A DNA stretch of 64,000 bases from Serinus canaria (GCF_022539315.1 NC_066316.1:33915245-33979244); one strand, 5' to 3'. Positions 1-15,200 are shown, counted from the first letter of the stretch. The notes: a model not told the origin generated them from the sequence alone. Numbers and translations: made by a program.

Positions 1-3000
1 TTGGAGCACATTGAGTAGTGAGCTTTTTATAACTAGTTTTAAATTATACTGTTATTTACAATAAATAAACCCCCAAGGTATCAACAAATTAACAGTATTA
101 ACAGGGAAAGAAATTTTGAAATATGCAGTCTCTTCAAAGTGACCTAGAAATAAAAATGTAGGAAGGAAAACGCCATTAAAGCCAAGCTGCTAAAATTATG
201 CAGCATGCAAGCAGTGGCTTTATAGTTCATTATTAACTCCTGTGTAATGTGCTGATACTTCGCTGCTGAGATTTGGCAAAATGGGCTCTAAAGAGAAAGT
301 CCTGACTGGGCATCAAATTCTCTTACCAAAACATAGTACCAATGACATGCCTTGCTGTTGTGGGAATTCCTTTTCTTCAAGGTATAAGAGTTTTATGCTC
401 CTCAACAGGAATTATCTGAAAAGAAATTATTGACCAGAGAGATAAATGCTGATCTGAACTGAATCACCTTCCAGCTAAAGAGTAATTTCTGTGGATGCGG
501 ACATGACAATCTACACTAGGGAAGAATCAAGAAACACTGAACTTCTACATTCCAGCCCTTGCAGTATTTCCATGTGCTGTAAATAGCTGTGGCTTCAGCA
601 GCATAGAACAGGATGTTGTAAACTGAAACACTTCCTAAAAAACACAATGCCTGCACAGGTGCAGTGAGCCAGCAGGATGACATAAAGTGTTACTCTGTGA
701 CGCTCATCCTCAAAAATATATGTGATCCTGATCCCTGTGGCCATAAGAAACCCTTTGGCCACCTTTTCTCTTAGCATTGAAAACTCCAACATGCGAAGAA
801 TGTTTTCAAACAGGATGACAAGGCTACATCCTGCACGGATTTGAAAGGAATTGGTTGCAAAAAGCAGGCAACAGCCCATAATATCCTTCCTGCTCAGTTG
901 GTCCTCCTATCACTGCTGATATTAATATGGGAAGTCCCAAATAAATAGAAGCTTTAAATTTCCCCTGTTGGGCCACATTCCTGTTTGGCATCTAAACCCT
1001 TATTATTTGCTATCCAATGGGGAGACAAATGGATCATCGATTAGCTCATGGTGTGTTTGAATTGAGGAATGTGAGTACTTGAAATTGCAGCACCATTAGG
1101 TCACCCTGGGCTCTAAGCTGCTACAAACCAACCCCACCCCACAGATTTCAAGGATCTTTCCCCTTCCCTGTGAACACAATACCAATGGTAAATGATCTGG
1201 CACATCTAGGCTGTGTCCAGGTTGAGAGCAGATGCCTGCTTTGGTATCCAGTGAGGATCCTGATTCTCCCCACAGTGCTTTCATCTTGCCCTGAGCACAT
1301 GGCAGCTCTCTGCTCAGTTTCCATGTTGCTTCCAGCAGAAACAAGGGCAGGGAGGAGACTGCATGTGCCAGAGTTTCCTCCCGTACACCGCTGGGAAGTG
1401 CCTGGGCTGCCCTGACCCAAGGAACTGGAAGTGTTTCTGGATGCACCAGTTCAGACAGGCCTGAGGCTGGTTCTATGACAACTGTTTGATTTGACAGTGA
1501 GAGTCACCCCTCTGTAGGTTCAAAACACAAGGCACACCTTGCCCTTGTTTGCATCTTTCTCAAGACATCCAAGCTCTTTCCAGCTTCCTTATGGTGTTTC
1601 TTGAGCTTCCAGCAGAAATGACCCTCTAGCACCAGCCTTCCTCTCTCTCTGCAGCTGGTGCCTGTAACTGGGGGTAGACTGGGGACAGTGAGAGGGTAGG
1701 AACAGGGCACTGCCTGATTGCTGCACAAGGACTCCTTGCAGTGAGGGTGTGCAACCCTGGGGGGTTTGGAGCAGAACAGGAATCCCCCTCACATGCTGGC
1801 ATCCCTCTGGCCATGTGGTAAGGGTCAGCCAGGAGTGAAGTGAGGGATCTGCTGCAGTGATTGGGGGTAGGTTTGGCATCAGCCCCACCAGGGCTCTGCT
1901 GCGGGCACCTTGGAGGGGAAGCGGGGACTGGATTAAATCTGCATCTGACTGCAGAGATTTATGTGTTTCTTCTTAAATGTCTCTGCAGTTACACAATAAT
2001 TGTGCAACTTTTATCAGGTCATCTATATCTTATGTTTTCTCGGTTTGTTTTTCCAATTTTTGAAGAGTGAAAAGAGAATTTCCTATGATTTCCTGGGACA
2101 AGACTCCAACAGTAACTGAATTTTTCACTAAAATGCTTTTTGTCAGCAATCAAATGTGACTATCAGTATGCATTTCACCAAAACAGGTCTCATAAAGAAA
2201 ATGGCATAATCAAATAATGCAGCATTTTGTATTGTTTAATTAATAGAAGGAAAAGCTGAGATAATTTACCTTTTCATTGTCCTTCAAATTAATAATCTCA
2301 TGCTTTAAGCCTCTACCCAGAGCTCTTCTTTGTTACTATTAGTTAATAAAGGTGAAAAGGAGTAATTATGGGGACAGGCCAAATTCTGATATAATTATGA
2401 TCTTTTAAAGGGCTGATTCTGCTTTCATTAACCATAGTGCAAATTAGAAGCAAACTCCACAGGCTTCAGGGGAGCTGAAATGTAAAAACATCAGTGATAA
2501 TATCAGGATTGTAGATATTTATAAGAAACAGTGTTTGTGTCTGCCCTACCTCACTTTAGTTTGAAGAAGGTGCAGACCAAAATCTCAGACTGATGGTGAT
2601 CACTTAATTCCTGTTTTATTTTACATATATATATTTTTTTCTTCCTTATATTAATCTACCTTCTATTTGGACAATTGCACAAAATAATGAATAAAAAAGG
2701 AAATGAAAGAGTCTGCACTGAGCAGATAACATTGTACTTTAAAAGCAAGCCCTTAATGTAGCACACTAAGCTAAGGCACTGACATGAAAGTCATCTTTAA
2801 GTGAAGATTAATATACTTTTAAAGTGTTCTCTGTAAAACATCTGAATCTCCATGTATATCAGAGGAAGTAACTAATTGTTTAGCAATTAGTTACTTGCCA
2901 AGTGGTTCTGGATAAAAGGCTTAAAACTGGACTTTGCAGCTATTATTTTTTTCATTAATTGGAGCGGTGAACAGGATCAGAGCTGACGAGTCATTGCAGG

Positions 3001-6000
3001 AGCCTGGTGGAATGTTGCTCCAGCTGTGTATTGGGATCTGCAGGTGCACATTTCTTGGCTCAGATATTCAAAAGTGGTAGGAAGGCACTCAACATGCAGC
3101 AAATTCTCACTAGATGGAGGATGTTTTCTCCAAAGGAGAAGGGCATGGAAGCTAAACTACCCATGGCAGCATATAGTGCATATTACGGCATGGAAATACA
3201 GTGATTTCTGATCTGCTTTGACTTTGTGCCTTGGTTTCTTTTTTTAGCAGTCCAAACACAATAACACACTAGTGAGCAGAACCCAGTACCAAGAGATTCT
3301 TTGGATGTTTTCCTACACTTTTTTTTTTTTGCCATTTTTCCTCAAGCCTGTACTAAAAGGGAAAGTGAACATCCTGGGACTGGAAACCAGCCAAAAGATC
3401 AAGGACTTCCCACCAACAAGAGTTTGTTGTGGAGCACAGCAGAAAGCAAGTGCAAAAGATGTGAGCTATTGTTACTCAGTTTGTAATCTGAAAAAGTGGA
3501 GTCAGATCTTTTGTGCTCTGTAAAGGATTCTGCCTACAAAATTCAGTTTACCCTACTGGTACCATCACTACTCCAAAAGATTGAAAATAATTTCTACTTT
3601 TAAACACCATTTTTACTATGATTTGTACTTTTTATTACATATATTGTAAGAGTTTGGTTTTCATTATGAACAGCTACTGAGAGAACTTCTCAGCATGTTT
3701 TATGCCACTCCTCCAAGGGTTTTCTTTAATCTGAAAGAAGAGAAATTACAGTTGTATGCCTTTACTACAGTTTAATGCCTTTAAGATCTTTCTGACCTAA
3801 TCAACAGAAGAAGGTTACTGTCATAATGTAAAAATATGCAATGAATCTGAATTGACTTTGATCCAGCTCTGTCTATTGATATACAACACAGATTTTGATT
3901 ACATGATTCCTTAAAAAGATTCCTTACATGACCTTAAAATACTCATTTGTGACAAGTAGCCATTAGCAGGACATGCTTCTGCAGGAGGACTTCTGAAAAC
4001 TTTATTAATTTCCAACAGCAATAGCATGCATTAACAGTTGTGAATGATCCAGCAAAACTGCCACTCTTAGCACGTTCCCTTTTTTTGTTGTTTGCTTTCT
4101 GTTTCCAAACATGTGCCCTCTTTCTTTCTGCCTGTAAATCTTGCCTGGGCAAATTTTATCACTTTCTATATTTGTCTGGGATTTTCAGCCTTCCCAGAGA
4201 TCCATGGTGAAAGGTCAGATAGTGTTTTGCATATGCCCTGAACTGATATGTGAGCTGACACTTTTACCTGACTTCTGTACAGAGATCAAAGACTCCTGTG
4301 CTGTGTGTGGACACACAGTATGGATCTATGCCTCACTCACCCACTGCCTGCTAGTTTGGCAAGTACCAGATATACCCCACATACATTAGACAGCCACCTT
4401 GGACCTGTGCAATCAGTTTGACCCTTACAGGAAGAATTAACTTTAATTACTGGGCTTTGTGGGGAGGCAGTAGGTCTGGGAAACCCCAAAGCTATGTATG
4501 TTGGTGCCCCACAGAGATAAAGCATCTGTGGCAGAGTTCACCTGGTCCTATCCTCAATTGCACAGTTAATCAACTTTGGTACTGTACTTCCAGTTAATTA
4601 GACTCGGTTTCTTGAGTGCTTTCTCAAAGACAAGCTCTCACTGGAGATAGTCTCATTTCTCACTTGACCCAGCTCTAAGATTTTTTCAGAACTACCAGAG
4701 ATTTAGACACTGTTGTCCTTTTTGGCTTAATGTGAATCCACATAAGACATTTAATTATATTTGTGATCTCACAGAAATCCTGGTGATCTCCCGTGACAAG
4801 ATCTTTCATTCTGTGGCCTGCTGAGCACATGAATATATGACCCTGTGAAATGTAGCTGAAACACTGAGGTATAGTTCCTTTTTCATTGACTTATTTTAAC
4901 TGGAATTTAGAATAATCGGCCATTCTATTTTTTTTTTTAGATTTATGTAATTATATAAGCACCACTAAGACTACAAATAAAGCCTTAGATGATTGTGAAA
5001 CAGCAACAAGAATCCAAGAAAAACTCCAAGTTACCAGAAGAATGTTCACTCATGGATGGAAAGATAAATATTTCTAAGACTCACATCATAATTTTAGCAG
5101 TATCTGAAAGAATGTTTGTTTTTTTTCAGTTTATCTTTTACCTTTGGTAATTAGAAGTTATGGTTCTTGCCTGGAGGAACTCCGTTTTCTATTTAGCTTT
5201 AATTTCAGTGCATGAATGGAATGCAGCCTTCTGTGCAAAATGCACATGCTGCCCCATGGCTTTCTCATGACTGAGGATGTGTTTGTCTGGTGCTTGGTGA
5301 GCTAGGGCTGAAAAAAAACCAAAAAACCCTCTACATTTTGGATTGGGCAATGTCCTTTGCTTATGGATGTATGGGATAGATTTATACGTAGATAGGGCTG
5401 GTATCATTTCCATATATGTGAGCAAGGTAAATAGATATAATTACCTTTTAATCATGGTTGCATTTATGCTTATTACAAGGCTTTGCTTCATTAACTCTTT
5501 CATTCTGAATTTTCAGTCAAAAAGGTGTTCCCTAGCCAATCTTTTCCAGAAACACTATTATAGAGTAACAAAGATAAACATCAAAAAAGGAGAATCATCT
5601 TTTGCCAAGATCATACATCCGAAGGAATTTAGTCAGTTTGTTTGACTAAAATGTTTAATTTAAAATAATAACTACTTTTATAGCACACCAGCTCCCTACC
5701 CAACCAAGCTACTTTGAGATCTGTAAAACCAGTCAGAAAAACAGATGATACCAATTAAAATTTTATCAGGAGCTGGTTTACTGTGCAATTTATTTCATGT
5801 AATTGCAGAACTCAGGCATCCAAAAATAATAAGATATTTTCTCCCCAAATCATAAGAATCTAAGTAATAAAAATGTTGAGGCTGTTTTTGTTCTTTGATG
5901 TTAGATACACTCTGCGTGACCTTCTACCTAGTCTGTGTCATACCTTGCTCTAAAAACAGCTCATGATATTGTATTTCATTCTTCTTGAAAGTTCCCTATG

Positions 6001-9000
6001 TCCCTGGACATTCAGCAGGTCTCTCTGACGTATCATCAGTTCCTGTGCAGTTTTATTCACATTAAAAATAGTTGTAAGAATCCTTCCATATGTGCATTCA
6101 GTTAATCAGTGAGAGTTTTTTCATCAGGGTGGTGCCTGTTTGCACAAACATATATCGGCAACAGCTACTGTGAGCCTTTTATGCTAAATGCTGTTTAAGC
6201 AGAAGTCAGTATCATGTTTCTTAATTTAGCCTTACCAATCCCAACATTTTGCAAAATCTGACCAAACCTAGAGGTGAAGCTGCAAATCATGGTATTAAAA
6301 AATAAATAAATGTACTTTTTTATCTGTGTCTTTTTTAATAACTTATCTTTATAATTTATTTAATAGTACCATGTGTTCATTCTTTTCGCAGGACAGAATT
6401 ACAGGAACCATTTTTTATGAAATGTAGAAAATTTCATAGATATAGAGCAAAAGGCTATGTTGGCAGCTATACTGTAGCATCATTTGTAGCACCATTTAAA
6501 ATATTCATGCTTTCCTCTCCTGCTACCCATATATAAAGACATCCAAAGAGATGCAGGGGGGAAGATAGAGTAGTCTGGCTAAAAAGTGCTTGAGAAACTG
6601 TCACAAAATCAGTGTCTAGTTTGCAAAAAAAAGTTTGTAATTTTAAGTGTAGATTTTGTATTTTGGTATGTACTTGAAAGCATAGTGAGGAAATACTAAT
6701 GAAGGAATAGTGGACTGAAAAAAAAAATTAAAAAGCAAACCAACACACATTAAATTACCAGAATATATCTTAATTCCTAGAATGTTTAGCATGGAAAAAG
6801 GCAAAGTCAGCTAGGATTTCTAATACTCTGTTCAAGTATTTATAGGGCTTTTATGTTGAAAGTGTAATGGGAATTTTTTTTAATTTCTAAAATTTGTGCC
6901 AAAGTCACATTTTTATTGTTAGACCAAACTATGGCTGCTAAAGGGCTTTTTGTCTAAGAAAATCAAAATGAAAATTATTTTAAAATATTGAAATTGAATA
7001 TAGTGACATGAACTGTTAGCCATTAGGCTGAATCATATCCTACTGGAGAGTTTAATGCTGATAATAATACTTTGCATTTCTTGGTTCAAACCACACTTGA
7101 TTATCTACTAATTATAAAACTGGTTATCAATTATTTATTAATTTATCCTCTCTGACATGAAAGTGACTTCCATTTTATGCATGGAGTAATTTGGGTGAAT
7201 CATATTTACCTGACACTACATTCTGATTCAATGATACAGTGAAGATCAGACTTCAAATTTCTGAGCACATTGTCTTCCACTGGCAGTTAATAATTTGATA
7301 CATTTATGTAACTCAGTAAATGTGAACAAAGATTTTTAGTAGTTAACCTGTATTATAAAGGATATTTTTTAATTAAACAAGTACTGATTGAATTTGATCT
7401 ATCTATCCTGGAAGTCTGCAGCCTAGGTTTTCTCAAGAGTTTACATGGTTGTTTCTGTTAAGAAAAGTGAAGATAAATTGTTTTCAAGCCTGAAATGCAG
7501 CATTTTACATTCATTGTGCACTTCCAGACAAGTGGAAGTGATTCTACAAGTAATGTGGGTCCCTGAACTTGAACCCTCATACTCTAATCTCAGGCTGTGG
7601 TGCCATCATGCACCTCACATGGTAAGGTGGACAGAATACATGGCACTGCTCTAAATGTAAACTCTGGAAAGCAAAGAATATGAGTGTAAGACACACATCA
7701 TCTCTACAGCACCCACCTGCCTCCTTCAGCAATGGTGACACCACACACCAGAAATGCAATAGCTCTGCAGATGGTGGGGGGACACTTTGGGAACCAATGC
7801 CGAGGCAGAGCACTGAAAGCTGAACGCTTCACTCTTCTCTTTGCTCAGACAAATCCCCAGCTCAGATCAGTTACACTGAGTAGGAGACACTTCCCATGAG
7901 CCCTCCCAATGCCTGTAAATATTATTTTTCTCCTTTTTTCTGCTTTCAATATGACTTGCATCTATTTAACCATCAGTGTTGGAGTAATTTCTGCAGGATA
8001 CTTCCATAGTTTCTGTGGTGATAGGAGAGCTTGTATAACACTGCAGGCACAATCTACAGAATAAAGTGTCAACAAAAGTCTTGTTTCATGTACATGTTTA
8101 ATTCCCCTCTTGCTGCAGGAACAGCTCTGGCAAACTGCTGCTCAGTTTGTTCACCATTCCATACAGGACTGAGTACAGGGAAATACTCACTTTAAACCAT
8201 TGTAATACAACCCTAGGGAAAGCAATTATTTCTGCTGTTTACTTCCCAGGTTTTGGACACCTCAGAGATTATGTGTGACCAAAGCATTTATTTTGAGGAA
8301 CACCAAACTCAGCCAGAGGGTGCCTTCAATTCTCAGCCTGTGGCCATAGCTATGGTAAGGACAGACAAGGGAGGAAGAGGGAGAAGGTTTGGAATGAAAT
8401 AGTAAGTAGACCTGCCCTCCTGTCAGCTCTGGCTGCAGTGTTTTTCATTGCATTTGGCCCTTGCAAAGCAGGAGACTCTGACCTAATCATTCAGGAGCTT
8501 TATTTGACCACACTCTGTCTCTCTCTTTAGGAAACATGATTACTGTGTCCTAAATGCTTCCTAGAGTCTTTCATCTTTCCTCTATCTAATTAATGCTAAT
8601 TTCCTTTATGGTACTCCTAAAGTACAGTTGGAGCCTGGATGTAGATTACAGAGCACTTTATAATATCAGCAGTAAATCAGACAGAGATTGTGAAGCACAT
8701 ATAATCTGCATTTCCTGAGAGTTGTAAGGGTAGGACTTTATCTTGCAGTGCATTAGTGCCTCTAAGATTGTGTAATGATCACATCATGACACTTGGTTGC
8801 CTGGAAATCCTCTTCCATTACACTTCCATTATGCCTTTTTCATTTTTGTAGACAAATCAGTTTGGCACATGTTAACCTGAAGCTATAAATTGTCTTTTAG
8901 ACAGTTTTCAAGAGTGATTTTCCCAAGGAGCAAAATATGTTGAGAGGAATACAGAAGAGGGCCTTAAATCATCTTCAGGGGATCACCCCCATATTTTAAA

Positions 9001-12000
9001 CCCCAAAGCATACTTGAGACATAAGAGAAGAATACACATTGAAATTAAAAGATACACTCAGCTTGCACTGTAGGAGGAACAACAATATTAAATTAATTAA
9101 AAGAAAATTATCCTCCATTTTAGAGATACTTCCTAGTAAGAAAGGTACATAGGTATTTGGTTATTTTTAGTATAATGTTACATCATTTGACTGTATAACT
9201 GAAGCCAAATCATGCAGCCAAGATCAGTCCATGAATAGCTGAGAAATCTTTCATATGACAGTACATGACTGCTTGGACAAGCACGTTTCAAGGTGTATCT
9301 GTGTATGTACATGCACAAGTGCAGATGAAACTCATAGAACAAGCTCTAAATATGTCCAAAATGTTCTAAAAGCCAAACTTATCCAGCTCTCTAAATCTGA
9401 TATCGACTGTGCTCCATTGTCTGGTCACTTCCAGTGGTGGAAGGCAGAGATGAGGCATGACTCTTTTGGCTTGGTCACATTTTGTCATCACTTCTTACTG
9501 ATTAGCCAGGATTCTGATCAACCCAGGGAATTCCCACAGATTTAGTCTCTGCTGTTCTGAGCAGTAACTCTTTGATGGCAATACAATGCCCCCAGTACAG
9601 TTTACAGTTTGACTCAGATTACTGTTATAGCTCTCAGTTGTAGGATTAGCTCAGTTTCTCTGTCTCTTCTCTTACTGCCAAAGGTCAGAAAGGCTGTCAG
9701 TAGATCTTCCTAGCTAAAACACTGCATCTTCTAAGATCCATTCAAGGAAGAAAAACTGTACCAAAATGACACTTTCTTCCAAACTTCCCCAAGTTTTTAC
9801 CTGAGTTTTTATATAGATTATGGCATGAGAATAGTATCAGAGCACATGTATACAAAATTAAGGGAAATGCTATATTGAACTTAATCCAGACGTGTTTCTC
9901 TGAGCCATTATATATGAAAATAAATTCATTTTTTTCAATAATAGCTTAGCTTCAGTGACCCAAACCCAAATTATTTTCTGTGTAAACTATAATACCTACA
10001 TTTTATAAAATCTATGTGTTATTTCACTCAAAATCCTACTCCCTTTTAATGAAATACAGTAGCTGGCTCTTCTACTGAAAAAAAATCATTAAATATTTCC
10101 ATACTGGTTTCCAGCTTGTCTGGTGTTTTTGCCTGGCAGAATACAGTGCATCTTTGTGTGTTATTAATGGGCTGAGCTTCTGGACAAGACCATGCTTTTT
10201 GCCACTGCAGAATTTCCTTACAAACAATGTGCTGTAAACCAGACAGGAGCATAAGCTTTCATATAACCAGAGGACTATTTTTGACAGAGTAAGTAAATTC
10301 ACCTTCATTAGACAAAAGGTGAAATACCTATTTTTTTCCCTTCAGAGCATGAATTAAGTATTAAAAAAAACCCAAAAAACCCAGGCATTTTAGCAGTTGC
10401 AAAACTGTTAGGAATGTGGAAGGCTGTTAATCTTCAGGTCTGGTCTTGGGCCTGAATGAGTCCTCCCCTCCTTTTGGCTCTAAGATGAAGGATAATGGTG
10501 TGAACACTGCACATGCAGAACTACACAGAAGGGTTGCCAGATGTGGGTGGTGCTGACAAATCACTGTCAAGTGTTAGAGGAACTTTTCCAGGAGTGCTGC
10601 AGGCTCTGGGATGGGAAATGTGCCATTCCCAACAGCACTAGAAGCCATGCGCAACACTGTTACATCCCCCAAGCACTCCTGAGTTATCCTAAGAGGTAAA
10701 TACTGAGATACAGCATTTCAATATTAGGTACCCTTGGTGCCCTGGCACCCAGGAATGCTGTAGCAGAACAGTGCAGATGAGTGTCTGAAGCTCAACTAAA
10801 ACCTCTCTGTACTTCATGGCATGCTTAGCACAAGTGGTGGAACTGGAGAGCAGCTGTGCCTGGCCCTGTGCCCAGTGGGCAAGAGCTGGTGGAGATGGTT
10901 CTTCTCCTATGAAGGAGTTAAACAAGAGGTTTCCTTGGCTGTGCATCTGTCCCCTTAATCCTCACTCCTACAGCTGAACATGTCTTCTGAAATGAAGGCA
11001 ATTCAGAAAACTGTCTAGAAACTGTCAGCCCTCTGAGATCTTTAAACTACAAAGACACTTTTTGGGGAATCTTCCAGAGATTGTCACCCCTGAAACAGAA
11101 ATAAACATGTGCATTGGTCTCAGCTGCAATATGTCATAAACCTGGGTAATGTGTTAAATCTGGGAAAAGAGAGTTGTGCTGTAGAGACAGCATGTGAGTT
11201 ATTGGGGACTTAATGACACATTTTCCCTTGTGCCCCTAGCAGGGTGCAGAGCTCGGTGTGTGTGAGGGGCAGCTCTGTCAGACAGGAAGAGAGGAATTTT
11301 CTGAAATTAACTGATTTAAATTTGCCAAATTACACCATGTCTCCTAAGAGACAGCAGAAAGGTCTCATGTAGTTGAATATTTTATTGGCAGCATTTCTGG
11401 CTTCCTTCATTCTAGAATGATTTGAATCAGGATAAAAACAGATGCAGGTGAAGTGGCCCCCTGAATCACTTATTCATGAATACAATAAAAGACAAAGCAA
11501 GAGTCACTAATTTAAACTGCCTCAATCACATTCACCAAACATATGCATTTAATCATCAGCAATCTAAATTATTTCAAGCATGCTTCTTCCCCATTTTTCC
11601 ATTCACACTCATCCAAAACCTACCCTCCTGCCTCAAGACTTCTAGGTTTTGAATAAAGAAAAGCAGTGTTATCTGTTGTCTATCAAAGTGAAGACCTCCA
11701 ACTCAGTATAGGGTGAAAACTTAGGAGTGTGTCCCTAGCCTTGACTAGACCACACAGTGAAAGTCGTACAAAGATAAGTGTTTCAGTGTTAATTTACTTA
11801 AAGGGAGAGGGATGAGGATCTAACCAAGGTGGGCTTGCATTTCCTGCCTGCTTGGCATATGTAAATCTCTCAAAATGATTTTGTGCACAGTGGCTGCCCC
11901 ATGCTTAGAAGTCTCATATCCTGGAATGAGATGTAGAGAAATTGAAAAGGAAGCAGCAATGGTTGAATTAAAAAAACATACCAGGATATGAAAAAACTAG

Positions 12001-12270
12001 GTTTTTTTTGAAGAAAGAAGAGTGTAGTGAAGGTCCTAATGTAAGGTCTGCAGTGGAAGAAACAGTCCGTCTTTGATGACAAAGATTTTGTTGGTTTTTT
12101 TTTTTTTTTTCCTGAAAGTTCTTCACTGAACATTGCAAGAAAATAGCATGATTTTTAATCTACTCTAACAAGACGAAAATCCAGATTTGCTTTTTTTTCT
12201 TCTGCTGTGTATACCACCAGCAGCCACTTGCTGGAAGCTTCCCAAAGCTCGGGAACATGCTGCGTGTTCT
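1..12270. other. AT-rich intergenic sequence, no gene seen
   Basis: No open frame here exceeds about 100 codons and none resembles a known protein. The stretch contains short T and A runs, a somewhat GC-richer patch at about 1.1-1.95 kb and another at about 10.4-10.95 kb, and the perfect hairpin listed separately at 2866. Blocks near 2.28-2.50 kb and 8.55-8.80 kb are rich in ATTA/TAAT cores and free of simple repeats, which is the look of conserved non-coding DNA, but this cannot be shown from one sequence. No CR1 end, tRNA or rRNA was seen. Confidence 0.6.
2866..2896. repeat. Perfect 13-bp inverted repeat, 5-nt loop
   Basis: The left arm AAGTAACTAATTG (2866-2878) and right arm CAATTAGTTACTT (2884-2896) are exact reverse complements around the loop TTTAG. 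Each arm carries a TAATT/AATTA homeodomain-type core, so the element could be a paired binding site or simply a cruciform-prone palindrome. The stem is far too short for a microRNA precursor. Confidence 0.85.
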
Positions 12271-12274
12271 TCAG

Positions 12275-12287
12275 CACCATCTACTGG
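12275..12287 (-). promoter_or_regulatory. CTCF-like core motif
   Basis: Read on the minus strand, the 13-mer CCAGTAGATGGTG matches the CTCF core CCASYAGRKGGCR at 12 of 13 positions; the mismatch is T for the usual C at position 12. It sits in a locally more GC-rich patch (about 12.21-12.32 kb) inside AT-rich sequence. This is motif evidence only. Confidence 0.35.
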
Positions 12288-15200
12288 TCCGTGCCCTATC
12301 CACCGCTTGGGCACTGCATTACCTACAGCCCTTGAGAGAGTCAGCGAGAAAGAAAATAGCTAAAATCCTCCAAGAGGCTGCCCATACGTGGTAAACCTAA
12401 AGACCAGCCTGGCTGAATTGGTGCTTAAATAGAGTTTGATTCTAATAAGAAACAGTACAAATTATCCATTTATAAGCTGTGTAATTGAGCTTATGGTCAT
12501 ACATGACCCCTAACAAAAACATAATGAAGGCCAGGGACTGAGTAAAACAGGTCAGAGTAAAACAGAACTCATGAGGTAATGGAAACACAAGATGAGGTTA
12601 TCTGGGCAGGGAAAAAAGCTACAGGAAATGTAAGAAGATATTAACATAGAAAAGAGCTTTTGGAAGCTGAGACAGGATGTATTTCCTGAGATCTGTGCCT
12701 TAAAAGTTACATTCCTGGACAAGCTTGGGCTTTTATTCTCTAATTTTGCAATACTCTTTTTAAAATATAACATTGATTAAGAGAAGGTGTGACTGTGTTT
12801 TTGAAAAAGAGTTTAGGTAAATAAGTTTGGACCACTCTGACTAGAGCACCTCTACGTACTCCTTCAGTGAGACAGACCTGGGGCTGGTTTATTGACTCTA
12901 TTGTCTTCAGAAAGTCTGACATGAAAACAAAAAGAAAAAGAAATTTTGGAGCACAACTTGCAGACACTGTAACTCACTGACATTAAAAGCACTTCCTGGT
13001 TTGCTACAGTGGAGGAACATTCTACTCTGTTTGATGCCTTTTCTGCCAGTGGAGCAAACCCAAATTCAAGCACAACCACTGAGTGAGCCCTGAAATATAT
13101 TCAACAAGCTGAATAATTTTTGTTGCCAATTTTCAGAATTTGTTTAATTGACAAGAGGAAGTGTGACAAAGGTATTCCAGACAGTCAGGAATGAGGTTTT
13201 CCTAGTGTTTCAGAATATGAAATATGAAAAAAGAGTAGAGAAAAATTATATAACATAATGTGCTACTGACATATTTGGATAAATACTTGTTGATCTTGTT
13301 TGTTTGTTTGCATATCTACAGCACTATCTAATCACAAAAATCAATACAGAGGTAATGGTATAGTCTCCTCACCGTAGAACTTGATATCAAAGAAATCTAT
13401 TCTAATAAAAAACCATTGGTAGAAGACTTCTATCCACAATTTCCTACTCAAAGATGTTACTTCTTAAAAACTTTCTGAATAACATTATGCTTGATTGTAG
13501 CATCAGCAAAATGTTGACAAAATGAATATTTTGCAGCATAAGCTTGCAGTGTATCTTTTTGATAGCAACACCTTTTGAAAGGTATTTCAGTTTGGTCTTA
13601 TGAGAACAAAATTTAAGCAAAATATCATTTAGCATCAGTGTTTGCTTACTCTGTTGTGGCAAACACAAATGCCTCCAGTTGCTAAAGACAGGATAACTCA
13701 GTTATTCGCTGTAACTGGGGAATCCAGCAAGCTGTACTTCTTCATGACATGTACAGGCTTGTGAGCTTTCTAAATTTCGAAATATGTTATTTCCAAAGGG
13801 AATACAAGTACCTGAGACATCTTCTAAAGTTAATGACTGTAGCTCTGCTTGATAGAAATGGCCATATGTGTGGCCAACAGTTTAATACAGTCGTCCATGG
13901 ATGAGCAGACCATGGGTAAAGCAAGACTGGCTGAGAAGTGAGGTTAGGGAGACAAAGGATTGAAATTAAAAGAGCCAATAACATTCTTTGAAAAGGCAAT
14001 TCATAAGGAATGGGCAAAAGCAGATTTAGAAAAATTAAAACTGTGGGAAAATTTTGCTCAGAAGTTATTCTGGAATTGATACAGATCAAGCTGTTTACTA
14101 TTTAAGTACTTCTTAAAAAAGATTAACAGAAAACACTGGGGTGTGATTTTTGGGGTTCTAAAACATTCCATTCATTCATCAGGCGCTTCCGTTGCAGTGC
14201 AGTTTTACCACGCTTCCAAATTTAGTCATTTTAGCAACTACAAGCTCAGAAAGTTGCTACTGTACTTAGCTGAAGATCAGAAGTTGGCAACATATGATTC
14301 CAGATGGCTTTAAGACAGATCCAGCATGCCCAGAGAGAGCTGAAAAGTGCTTGGTGAACATATGGGCAAGTGAATTGCTTGTAAATTTTGTGATACATTG
14401 ATAGCATCACATTTCTGGCAAAAGGGAAACTACTTGTTCCCATTTATAAGAAATGAAGCATTGAGAAGTGTTTGTCTTGGACGACAGAGAGTGAAATGTG
14501 CACCAAAGAATCTCCTAGTAGCATCTATGACTAAGGTAGAACAAATCCTAGAACTTTGTGTGAAAACATTAAACAAAGAAAGCCCACAGCTGGAGTGCTA
14601 AAGCTGGAATTTGGCCAGGACTTGCAGATGTAATGATAATCGTCTTCTTTTAGGGGCTGCAATTCAGCATGTCAGTCAGTGCTACAATCTGGTCTTCAAG
14701 TGCAGTTCAAAGTGCTACTTCAAGCTACCATCTCTTCCATCCTTCAGGGACAAGTCAAAACGTGACATTAAATGAAGGTGCTATTCCTGGGTCTGAGCGT
14801 AATCAAAGAGATCTAAAGATTCTGAGAGTCAATACCTGAGCAGATGGCCTGTGGTAGTAAAAGATTTTAGCTCCTATTTCCTTCCCATTCAGTGTTTTAC
14901 ACATCATACATATCTTTTGCTGGTACAAGCATAATATATCCTATATGCAAGTAGCAGAGCCCTGAGTAAGATTAAGGAAGAATAAAACATGCCTCCCACG
15001 TGCATACATGAACGATGGGATTTTCCATGCCTATCAACAAACTCAGCCAAGAATTACAATGAAAGGAATGTAGCTTCCTGTTAATAAAGCCAAAAACTCG
15101 TGGCAAGGAGTATTTATAAATAATCCAGAGCTGACACTCTTACCTTTAGTTAGCATGGGGACATCTGTGCACCCGGAGAATGTATAGGCAGAAGGGGAAG

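Noticed and set aside
2866..2896. Hairpin as a microRNA precursor
   Set aside because: The stem is 13 bp, well below the roughly 30 bp needed; the hairpins at 18028 and 24704 fail for the same reason.
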